A stretch of 64,000 nt of DNA from positions 1 through 64,000 of IMG/VR virus record IMGVR_UViG_3300044710_000053. One strand, given 5' to 3'. Each line of letters starts with the position of its first letter. The first letter of the stretch is position 1. The position numbers were made by a program, and so were the translations under genes. The DNA comes from a virus. Under the pieces are notes generated by a model, which was not told the origin of the DNA, made no database searches, and saw only the letters and a program-made list of their open reading frames with translations. Shown piece after piece: positions 56,598 through 64,000 of the stretch.

Positions 56598-57428
56598 ATG
56601 AGTCTTAGGAAAACCCTGTACACGGTTTGCGTGAACAACTACGCGCCGGAGATCACCGGCTACACCTTCCCGCTCTTCAAGCACTATGCGCGAAAGATCG
56701 GGGCCGAGTTCCACGTGATTACTGAGCGGAAGTTTCCCGGTTATCCGCCCCCGTATGAAAAGCTGCAAATCCACACGCTCGCCAAAGAGCGCGGCGACGA
56801 TTGGGCAATGTTCATCGACGCCGACGCCTTGATTCATCCGGAGTGCATCGACTTCACGGATTTCGTGTCGCGGGACACGGTGATTCACAACGGCATCGAC
56901 CCCTCGGCGCTGCGTTGGCGAGCGGACAACTATTTTCGACGGCACGCGCAGTGGGTCGGCTCCTGCAACTGGCTGGCGATTGCGAGCAACTGGTGCCTGG
57001 ACCTGTGGACGCCACTGGAAATCTCCAAGGAAGAGGCGGTAGCCAACATCTTCCCGACGAACGATGAGAACCATAGCGGGGTGATTGAGCCCGAGCACTT
57101 GCTGGACGACTACACGCTGTCGCGGAACATCGCCAAGTTCGGCTTGAAGGTGACGACGGTTCCGGAAGTCAACAAGCTAGCGCGGCTCAAGGACGCGCAA
57201 TTCTTCTGGCACGTCTACACGGTGCCTGTGGCCAAGAAGGTCGAGATGATCCGCGAGGTGCTGTTTGGCAAGCGCACGAAGGACGACGACAAGCTGGCGC
57301 AGGTCCAGCAGATGATCGAGCAACCCGGTTTCACGGTGCAGCAGCGGCTCGAAGCAATCAAGAAGCTGATGAACACGATGATCTTTTGGGACATTCCCAA
57401 GAGCCTGTTTAGAAAGGACGCAGCATGA
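56598..57428 (+). CDS. GT-A fold glycosyltransferase-like protein, 276 aa
   Basis: LYTVCVNNYAPEI is the nucleotide-sugar-binding opening and WAMFIDADALIHPECIDF carries a D-x-D metal motif (about 74-76) of GT-A enzymes. The later helical end (LAQVQQMIEQPGFTVQQRLEAI) is atypical. Located in the tail gene block, so it may modify a fibre or the host envelope. Its target is unknown. No signal peptide. Confidence 0.75.
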   Translation: MSLRKTLYTVCVNNYAPEITGYTFPLFKHYARKIGAEFHVITERKFPGYPPPYEKLQIHTLAKERGDDWAMFIDADALIHPECIDFTDFVSRDTVIHNGIDPSALRWRADNYFRRHAQWVGSCNWLAIASNWCLDLWTPLEISKEEAVANIFPTNDENHSGVIEPEHLLDDYTLSRNIAKFGLKVTTVPEVNKLARLKDAQFFWHVYTVPVAKKVEMIREVLFGKRTKDDDKLAQVQQMIEQPGFTVQQRLEAIKKLMNTMIFWDIPKSLFRKDAA

Positions 57429-59395
57429 CGTTCGCAGTCAACCAAGTGCCGCCAGCGGCCGGTGGCACCGTTTCCGTGACGGCCCCGATCACCGGCAACG
57501 GTTCAAGCGGTAGCCCGCTTGCCGTATCTGCTGCGACCAGCTCAACGCCAGGCGTCGTTCAAGTAGACAATACGACGATCACGGCGGCTGCTGGGATTAT
57601 CAGTGTGGGGGCGATTGCGGCCAGCGCGGTCACGTCTGGGACTCTGGGAGTTGCGCGCGGCGGAACGGGCGCGGCGGCTTTTACACTTGGCTCAATCGTG
57701 TTCGCAGGTTCGTCCGGAGTCTACACGCAAGACAACGCCAACTTCTTTTGGAATGCCACAAATCACCGGCTTGGCATCGGCACCACGTCACCGAATTCGC
57801 AGATCGACGTGTCGGCCGCGACGCCTGAGACGCGACTGACGTGCAGCGGCACGACATACTACGCCCGCAAGACGTTCTCGGCGATGAACGACACTCTGAC
57901 GCAATACAATCAGGCGATCAAGCTGCCCAGCACGACGCCAACGCTGGTGGCGCACACAATCAGCAGCAACGGTGCCTCCGGCGGCCCGACTCCTGCGATC
58001 AACACCACGACAGCGAATCTCATCGTCGTGTCAGTGGCCGGCGTGGGCAACTATACAGCGCTGAACCTGTCGGACTCGAAGGGCAACACCTGGACGGCTG
58101 GCCCCGGGGCGTGGAGCGGCAGCAATCCTAGCAACCGAATATTTTATTGCATCAACCCGACTGTCGGCATAGGACACACATTTTCATCGAGTAGCAGCGC
58201 CAGCAACATTGCTGTACAAGCATGGAAGCTAAGCGGGACTGGCATCGCCGTAGATCAACAAACGGCGGCAAGTGGAACATCCGCCACTATTCAGCCTGGT
58301 AGCGTGACCCCGAACTTCAACAACGAGTTGGTCGTTGCCTCCGTCGGGGCTAACAACGGTAGTTCGCTGACGATCAACAGCGGCTTCACAATCTCAGACG
58401 GGACGATCTCCTCGACTTCCTACGGCAACGCCCTGGCTTATTTGGCCCAGACGATGGCGGCAGCGGTCAACCCAACCTGGTCGAATAGTGCCTCAGTCAA
58501 CGCCGCCGCGATCCTCACGTTCACCGCCGCCTACACAGGGACCGTAAACGAGGTCACGGTCTTTTCGTCGTCAGACGGCATACTCGCTTCTGAAAGCAGC
58601 ATCAATGAATTTGGCGACACAAATGGTAGTACTGTTCTCAACTATGGCTCCAACAGTTACTTCGCCATCGTGCTCAGCGGTACGACCGACGTGTTCCACG
58701 TCACTGGCACAGGACTCATTGGTATTGGCGGCGTCACGACCCCCACAGCAGCGATCCAGCTACCTGCTGGCACCACGACAGTTCCACCGCTCAAGATCAC
58801 TGCCGGAACCAACGTCACATCTCCAGCCGACGGGTTCGTCGAGTACAACGGGTCGCACTTCTACGCCACTGTCGGAACAAATAGGTATCAACTCGACCAG
58901 CAACTTTCGGCGGGCAACGCCGTCTACGGCCTGTTCTCGCATTTCGCCGACGCAAGTAACGTCACGACCGGCAACACAATCCTATACACCGATGCTCTGG
59001 CGGCGGGGCTTCTGGCGACCAATGGGAACGCGGTCGAGTGTGAGTACAGCGGAACCTTCGCCACATCTGTCAGCACCAAGCAGGTGCGATTGTATTTTGG
59101 GCCGCTGGGCACCGCGAGCGACACGCTCGTTTTCGACAGCGGCGCGTTGGCGGTCACGGCCAACGGAATGTGGGACTTGTGGGTTAAAGTCGTCCGCGAA
59201 TCGGCGAGCGTCGTAAGAATCGAAGCGACTTGCACGTTCGGCGGCACGGGGGTCAGCGTGTTCGCGCAGCCCACCTACACGCGAATCACTGGCCTGACGT
59301 TGGCCAATGCCCAGAGCCTCACGCTCACGGGCACCAGTTCGGCTGCGTCGGCTGACGTGACCGCCTCGCTGGCGAAGGCAATGTTCATTCCCTAG
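57425..59395 (+). CDS. tail fibre protein, 656 aa
   Basis: Ser/Thr/Gly/Ala-rich and beta-helical in style. GVARGGTG (about 78-85) is a motif seen in phage fibre N-terminal regions, followed by ITGLASA-type repeats, and a C-terminal jelly-roll-like part ending in ADVTASLAKAMFIP. No collagen repeat or intramolecular chaperone is visible. Starts in overlap with the previous gene. Binds the host surface by inference. Confidence 0.75.
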   Translation: MTFAVNQVPPAAGGTVSVTAPITGNGSSGSPLAVSAATSSTPGVVQVDNTTITAAAGIISVGAIAASAVTSGTLGVARGGTGAAAFTLGSIVFAGSSGVYTQDNANFFWNATNHRLGIGTTSPNSQIDVSAATPETRLTCSGTTYYARKTFSAMNDTLTQYNQAIKLPSTTPTLVAHTISSNGASGGPTPAINTTTANLIVVSVAGVGNYTALNLSDSKGNTWTAGPGAWSGSNPSNRIFYCINPTVGIGHTFSSSSSASNIAVQAWKLSGTGIAVDQQTAASGTSATIQPGSVTPNFNNELVVASVGANNGSSLTINSGFTISDGTISSTSYGNALAYLAQTMAAAVNPTWSNSASVNAAAILTFTAAYTGTVNEVTVFSSSDGILASESSINEFGDTNGSTVLNYGSNSYFAIVLSGTTDVFHVTGTGLIGIGGVTTPTAAIQLPAGTTTVPPLKITAGTNVTSPADGFVEYNGSHFYATVGTNRYQLDQQLSAGNAVYGLFSHFADASNVTTGNTILYTDALAAGLLATNGNAVECEYSGTFATSVSTKQVRLYFGPLGTASDTLVFDSGALAVTANGMWDLWVKVVRESASVVRIEATCTFGGTGVSVFAQPTYTRITGLTLANAQSLTLTGTSSAASADVTASLAKAMFIP

Positions 59396-59405
59396 CCACT
59401 TTGGC

Positions 59406-59498
59406 TCAGTAAGGCATGTGAAAGAACACAAACCAGTTATAGGCGCAGAAAAACAATAGCCCGACGACGAAAGCGACGATAGCGAGTTTTGACTTCAT
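59406..59498 (-). CDS. 30-residue membrane protein encoded antisense in the tail module
   Basis: MKSKLAIVAFVVGLLFFCAY and an aromatic C-terminus (NWFVFFHMPY) form one transmembrane helix. A perfect AAAGGA lies 9 nt before the ATG. Only minus-strand gene in 45.3-64 kb, in the gap between two tail genes, so it needs its own promoter (none clear). A holin-like or small regulatory membrane peptide is possible. Confidence 0.6.
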   Translation of the reverse strand: MKSKLAIVAFVVGLLFFCAYNWFVFFHMPY

Positions 59499-59625
59499 GG
59501 CTAATCCTTTCGAGTAACCCCAAGTCGATCCTAACCACCCGCAACGGCGGAAGCAACTAAGCGGCATCGTCACCGGCTAGCCGGGGCGGAACAAATAACC
59601 AACCAACCTTTTTCGGAGTACAAAC

Positions 59626-59823
59626 ATGAGCATGGGACTTCCTCCAATGCAACCGCCAGGCGGCGGTGGACTGGGCGGCTTGATGAAGCTGATGGCGGCC
59701 GGCGGGGCAAAACAGCCTGGCAAACTCGCCATGTTTGCCAAGAGCAAAAAGCACAAGAAGAGCAAGCTGCCGCCAAAGTTCGGTCAGGGCGAGCGACACG
59801 CTGACTTTGGGCCGATGGTCTAG
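59626..59823 (+). CDS. Gly/Pro/Lys-rich late protein, 65 aa
   Basis: MSMGLPPMQPPGGGGLGGLMKLMAAGG then a Lys-rich patch (KSKKHKKSKLPPKFG). Opens like the Gln/Gly-rich virion proteins at the left end of the window. RBS CGGAG is present. Possibly an internal DNA-binding protein. Confidence 0.6.
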   Translation: MSMGLPPMQPPGGGGLGGLMKLMAAGGAKQPGKLAMFAKSKKHKKSKLPPKFGQGERHADFGPMV

Positions 59824-59842
59824 GACGCGCGAGGTCTAAGCC

Positions 59843-62800
59843 GTGGGACTCACTAGCGCGGGGGCGACGATCTACACCATGTCCGGCTATCGGCCGGTGC
59901 GCACGTTGCGGGTGCGGAACGGAGACCTCTATGGCTTCGACGGCATTGCCGCGCCGTTTCGCTGGGATGGGATAGCTGCCGCAGCTTGGCAGGCCGGAGT
60001 TATCGCACCGACCGCCGCGCCGCAAATCACTCAGGTTGTCGGCGGCGCGGTGACGGCCGGCTTATACTACTTCGGCTACCGATATGTAGACATCACCCTT
60101 GGCACCACGGCGTTTCCCAATGGCGTGCCCTCCTGCCTATCGCCGCTTACAACTGTCAACGCTGCCCAAGGAAATGGTTTCGCTTGGGCCAATCTTCAAG
60201 CGGCTGCTGTCCCAGCAAGAATCAGCCGCATCGAACTCTACCGCACGACCAGCGGCCAAGGCACCACGCTCTACCTGATTGCCGCCATCGGCCAGAACGG
60301 GACATTTAGTGCGGTAGCCTCCGCGAGCGGCAGCGCCAAGCTCACCGTGCCGGTCGGGCATAATCTGGTAGTCGGGGCCGTTATCACGGTAGCGGGCGGC
60401 GTCTACAATGGGACCACTACAGTTACGGCAGTCACCAGCACGACCGTCACCACGACGCTCACCTACTCAGCAACCGATAGCGGCACGTGGGTGCTATCCG
60501 GCTTCAACGAGCCGACGTTCGCCAACGGCACGATTTCGACCGTCACCAATTCCAGCGGCACGGCCCTCTACACGACCAGCTCGGCGCATGGCCTCAAGAT
60601 TGGGGCTGGCGTCACCACGGCTGGAATCCTCAGTTCGGCCGACGCGCTGATTCCCAGCTACAACGTGACAGGCGTGGTCGCCACGGTGCCGACGACTTCC
60701 GAATTCACACTTTCCGTCACCGGCACGCCGGTTGCCTACACGGTCGCCGGCAATAGCGGGACGTGGGTGCTGAGTTCTTACAACGGCCCGGTACCGAGCG
60801 GGGCAGTCGGCGCGGGCCAAATCACTGTCGGCACCAACAGCAGCGGCGCGACGATCTTCACCACGTCGGCCAATCACGGCCTGTTCGTGGGAGACATCGT
60901 GAAGATTCAGGGCACCAGCGTTCTCGATTACAACGTCACCCAGCAGATCACGGCAGTTCCCACATCGAACACCTTTGTCACCGGCACACCTTATGAAACG
61001 GATATTCTGGCCGGCTACTCGACCGGCACCGTCACCACCAACGCCACGGCAACCTTGGTGGGGAGCGGCACGAGCTGGACGCAAGCGATGGTTGGCCAGT
61101 GGATCACGATTACCAGCGAGCCCAACCCGTTTCAGATTGCGGCCGTGTATTCAGCCACGCAACTCACCTTATCGGCGGCGGCCACCACCACCGGCGGCTT
61201 GAGCTACGCGATTGCCGCCGGTTTCTGGTGGCAGGCGGCGATGGATGACAATACGCTGGCCACGATCAACGCGCTGGGGGTCGGGCTCTACGCGCAGCTT
61301 CCGATCGTCGGCGCGGATGGCTACGCGAACGCCAATCGCTTCGTGCCGCCCAATAATTTCAACCCGTTTTGCGTCATGTTTCAGGATCGGGTACTGCTGG
61401 CCGGCAGCGTGAAGTACACCGCCGGCACGGTGACGACCAACGGCACCACGACGGTCACGGGGAGCGGCACCGCCTGGACCACGGCGATGGGTGATGGCAA
61501 TCGCGAGATCATCATTGCTGGCGAACCAGCGCCGATCAAGATTGCCTCAGTCGCCAGCGGCACGTCGCTCACATTGGCGACGGCCGCGACCACCAGTGCC
61601 GGCAGTTTGAGCTATGTCATCAAGCCGCTGCCGATCTTCCGCAACCAGATCAACTATTCCGAAACGAATGAGCCGGAGTCGATGCTGGCCACGAACACAA
61701 TCACCGTGCAAGAGAACACGGGCGACGACGATGAAGTGACGGGCCTTATCCGCCACGGCTTCCACGCCTACCTCTTGAAAGAGCGGCACCTGTACGCGAT
61801 TCAATTTATCCGGCAGCCGAACATCGATGCGCAGTGTTATTTGATTGCCGACCGGGGCGCTGTCTCCGACCGCTGCGTAGCCTGGCAGGATGGACTCTGC
61901 TTCATTCTGGACCAGAAGGGAGTCTACACCTTCAACGGCGTGTCGGTGGTCCAGGATATTTCTACACCGATCGGCGACTTGTGGCGCAACGGCATCCTGG
62001 ACTTTTCCAAGAGCCAATGGTGGTTCGCGGTATCTGATCCGGCCAAACACATCGTCCAGTTTTGGGTCACATACACCGGCGACTCGGGCACGTATCCCAC
62101 GCGGGCGCTGACCTACCATATCGACACGGGGGCGTGGGGACCTGAAACCTATGTCTGGCAAGTTGGCGGCGCTTGCGTGGCGTCGATCAACGGTCAGGCG
62201 CTCGTCTACATCGGCAAGGAGAACGACGAGATTTGCCTTACGGGGGCCGGCGTGTCGGAGATCGTGCCAACTGCGATTACCGGGACGGCCACCGGCGCGA
62301 CGAGCGATACATTGACCGATTCGACCGCCAGCTTCACGAGCGCGGTCATCGACGCGCCTTTGGCAATCGTCGCCGGCACGGGAAAGGGCCAATGGGCACG
62401 GATCATAAACCAGACATCGACCCAATTGACGATCCAGGGTTCTTGGGCCACGACGCCCGACACGACGAGCCAGTACGCGGTGGGCGCGATCCAATGGCAG
62501 CACAAGGGAGGCATGTTGCAGTTCCCGGTCTCGGGGACAAAGAACAAGCGCTCGGTCAACCTGTTCTTTGATCCGACCACGAATCCGGCCACGCTGGACT
62601 TGCGGCTCTACCAGAACTACAACTCGACGCCGATCAGCAATGTGATTGCCGAGACCCGGCGGCCGGGAGTCTCGACCACGGCGGCATCGCCGGATGTGGT
62701 GTTCAACATGCAGTCGGCCTACGATGCTTACGACGTGAATCCAGGCTACAATGAGTATTACTACGCCGGACTGACAGAAGATCGGTTGCCGACGTGGCGG

Positions 62801-62884
62801 TATACGACGGTCGAGCTGCGCGGCTTTCAGACGCTCGACCCAATCACGATTTACCAGTACGAAGTGCAAGGGAGCCAGCCGTGA
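59843..62884 (+). CDS. tail needle / stabilisation-type protein, 1013 aa
   Basis: Starts at GTG (gccGTGGGACTC). Almost entirely beta, with two or more copies of a module GTVTTNxTxTxxGxGTxW...MxGxxIxIxGEPxPIKIASVxSGTSLTL (first near 395-455, second near 525-590) that also occurs in the adaptor at 54.1 kb. LYGFDGIAAPFRWDGIAAAAWQ begins it; a C-terminal domain holds YEVQGSQP. Size and place suggest the podovirus tubular B or hub protein that caps the tail. The 4-base overlap with the next gene (GTGA) shows coupling. Confidence 0.7.
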   Translation: MGLTSAGATIYTMSGYRPVRTLRVRNGDLYGFDGIAAPFRWDGIAAAAWQAGVIAPTAAPQITQVVGGAVTAGLYYFGYRYVDITLGTTAFPNGVPSCLSPLTTVNAAQGNGFAWANLQAAAVPARISRIELYRTTSGQGTTLYLIAAIGQNGTFSAVASASGSAKLTVPVGHNLVVGAVITVAGGVYNGTTTVTAVTSTTVTTTLTYSATDSGTWVLSGFNEPTFANGTISTVTNSSGTALYTTSSAHGLKIGAGVTTAGILSSADALIPSYNVTGVVATVPTTSEFTLSVTGTPVAYTVAGNSGTWVLSSYNGPVPSGAVGAGQITVGTNSSGATIFTTSANHGLFVGDIVKIQGTSVLDYNVTQQITAVPTSNTFVTGTPYETDILAGYSTGTVTTNATATLVGSGTSWTQAMVGQWITITSEPNPFQIAAVYSATQLTLSAAATTTGGLSYAIAAGFWWQAAMDDNTLATINALGVGLYAQLPIVGADGYANANRFVPPNNFNPFCVMFQDRVLLAGSVKYTAGTVTTNGTTTVTGSGTAWTTAMGDGNREIIIAGEPAPIKIASVASGTSLTLATAATTSAGSLSYVIKPLPIFRNQINYSETNEPESMLATNTITVQENTGDDDEVTGLIRHGFHAYLLKERHLYAIQFIRQPNIDAQCYLIADRGAVSDRCVAWQDGLCFILDQKGVYTFNGVSVVQDISTPIGDLWRNGILDFSKSQWWFAVSDPAKHIVQFWVTYTGDSGTYPTRALTYHIDTGAWGPETYVWQVGGACVASINGQALVYIGKENDEICLTGAGVSEIVPTAITGTATGATSDTLTDSTASFTSAVIDAPLAIVAGTGKGQWARIINQTSTQLTIQGSWATTPDTTSQYAVGAIQWQHKGGMLQFPVSGTKNKRSVNLFFDPTTNPATLDLRLYQNYNSTPISNVIAETRRPGVSTTAASPDVVFNMQSAYDAYDVNPGYNEYYYAGLTEDRLPTWRYTTVELRGFQTLDPITIYQYEVQGSQP

Positions 62885-63216
62885 GCCGCGTGCCGATGGA
62901 TTTTAACTGGCAACAGTGGGGCCATGATCCCCATTGGCAGCCGAATCCCGAGAACACGGGCCAGCAGTATACGCCAGGTCCGCAAATCAACCCCGCGCAG
63001 TCGGCGCTGTCAGCGATGTTGCAAGGCGGCACGGATTCCATGCAAAGCCTTGGGCAAACCGGCCACGGCCTCATCGGCGCAATACTGGGTGCAGCGGGTT
63101 CGTTGCCGATGATTGGCGGCCAGCAGCCAGACGACCAAGAAAGCGGCGGCTCCAACCGGGACACGACGCTCGCGCCGATTTACCCAGATTACATCCGTTT
63201 CCCGCTTCGACAGTAG
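62881..63216 (+). CDS. hypothetical tail protein, 111 aa
   Basis: GTG start overlaps the previous stop (GTGA); longer frames enter the preceding gene. SRVPMDFNWQQWGHDPHWQPNPENTG, then Gln/Ser/Gly-rich segment and a normal C-term (YPDYIRFPLRQ). Composition resembles the Gln-rich proteins at the left edge. Not recognised. Confidence 0.6.
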   Translation: MSRVPMDFNWQQWGHDPHWQPNPENTGQQYTPGPQINPAQSALSAMLQGGTDSMQSLGQTGHGLIGAILGAAGSLPMIGGQQPDDQESGGSNRDTTLAPIYPDYIRFPLRQ

Positions 63217-63852
63217 ATGTTCACCCTCCAAGCTCCCAACATGAGTGGCGCGCTGCAGCAGGCCGGGATGTCGGCCGGGATGCAAGAGGCGCTCTTGCCG
63301 CTGGGGAACTGCGCGCAGACTTTGCAGCACCGGGGACAAATCAACATCAACGGCCAGATGCCGGGGCCGTACTACGCGACCCAGCCGGGCAACACTCCGC
63401 CGGGAGTGCCGATGGCGCAAGGTGCCGCGACCAACGGCATCTTCAACATCAACGGCACATCATTCGGCGTCGGGCTCAACGGCCGCAACGGACTCAATGG
63501 CTTGAACGGGCTGGGCATGTTGCAGATGAACGGCAACATCAACTTGGGAAATAATGCGATCATCGGGCCAAATGGTCAAGTGTACCTGCCCTACACTGAG
63601 AACGTCGTAACCGACGTTAGCTGGGACGCGACGAACCACCGACTGGTGCAGACTAAAATTCCAATTGTGTTTCTCGGTACGGCCGGCGCGCCGAACCCGA
63701 CCACGATCATCAATGCCTCGGCCGTCAATGTCATTACCGACGTGCAGTGGAACTCGCCCGCCCTGCAAAAGCAGTTCACCAACAGCGTCTATGTGTTCAC
63801 TCCGGGCGCGGTCCAGGCGCTCGCCAATATCAACGTGGCTGGACCATGCTAA
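63217..63852 (+). CDS. hypothetical structural protein, 211 aa
   Basis: Starts at the base after the previous stop. N-terminus MFTLQAPNMSGALQQAGMSAGM with Gly/Gln, a middle of Asn/Gly repeats (LNGRNGLNGLNGLGMLQMNGN) and a beta C-terminus (VVTDVSWDATNHRLVQTKIP, VITDVQWNSPALQ). The Asn-Gly repeats resemble collagen-free fibre parts. Not recognised. Confidence 0.65.
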   Translation: MFTLQAPNMSGALQQAGMSAGMQEALLPLGNCAQTLQHRGQININGQMPGPYYATQPGNTPPGVPMAQGAATNGIFNINGTSFGVGLNGRNGLNGLNGLGMLQMNGNINLGNNAIIGPNGQVYLPYTENVVTDVSWDATNHRLVQTKIPIVFLGTAGAPNPTTIINASAVNVITDVQWNSPALQKQFTNSVYVFTPGAVQALANINVAGPC

Positions 63853-63855
63853 GCG

Positions 63856-64000
63856 ATGCCCAGACTCAAAACAGCCGGCGGCAATTTGGTGTACAACACC
63901 GCCAACAATCTGGCGATGTGCGGGGTCGGGACCGCTTGCGCGCACTGCAACACCGGCACGACGCCGGCGCAGATGCAGGCCAAGCTGCCGACCGATGCCG
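63856..64000 (+). CDS. partial late protein, N-terminal 48 codons
   Basis: ATG at 63856 starts an open frame (MPRLKTAGGNLVYNTANNLAMCGVG) that reaches the window edge. A CAHC pair may be part of a zinc or iron site. May be a Gln/Gly-rich late gene whose end is the partial gene at 2-91 if the map is circular; this is a guess. Confidence 0.55.
   Translation, partial: MPRLKTAGGNLVYNTANNLAMCGVGTACAHCNTGTTPAQMQAKLPTDA

Overview
The window is most of a double-stranded DNA phage or prophage with about 60% GC. A terminase pair, portal, capsid, tail and large internal-virion-type genes are present, with no ribosomal genes, no tRNA I could find and no host housekeeping operon. A tyrosine integrase and a self-controlled HTH repressor-type gene point to a temperate phage. 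There is no tape measure or sheath gene, but there are two large adaptor/needle-type proteins and a 1323-residue internal protein, so I infer a podovirus-like particle. Two CXXCH haem proteins, a sedolisin protease and a secreted nuclease make a planctomycete or similar environmental host plausible, but that is inference.

Layout. 1-7.0 kb (+): end of the late module (Gln/Pro-rich proteins and the giant internal protein). 7.3-9.6 kb (+): two small genes, the integrase and one more. 9.6-23.3 kb (-): a long leftward chain of small overlapping genes with an unusual cargo: sigma-like regulator, several one- or two-helix membrane proteins, zinc ribbons, two c-type haem proteins, a secreted DNA/RNA endonuclease, an S53 protease and a GNAT acetyltransferase. 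23.4-31.0 kb (-): DNA modification and replication (broken N4/N6 methyltransferase, cytosine-5 methyltransferase, RusA, HNH, PD-(D/E)XK-like protein, helicase loader, replication initiator). 31.86-34.10 kb: an intact IS1595-family element with 8-bp target duplication that splits a zinc-ribbon gene. 34.1-43.9 kb (-): early leftward genes including RecT, a RecB/RecE-type exonuclease, CsrA and the HTH gene. 43.9-44.8 kb: hairpin-rich noncoding region at the early/late divide. 45.3-64.0 kb (+): scaffold, capsid, terminase, portal, adaptors, tail fibre and needle-type genes. The right end reads naturally into the left end, as expected for a circular or circularly permuted map.

The most interesting item is a family of four short RNA genes on the minus strand at 27.8, 31.15, 31.35 and 34.7 kb. 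Each has its own sigma70-type promoter with exactly 17 bp spacing, a 9-11 nt leader, two interleaved stems (an H-type pseudoknot) whose paired bases differ between copies but stay complementary, and a GC stem followed by U5. I do not recognise the family. Other notable items are a 9-nt insertion carrying a stop codon inside the catalytic motif of the methyltransferase, a phage CsrA, a promoter/operator that appears to make a leaderless repressor mRNA, and a 30-residue membrane protein encoded antisense inside the tail module.
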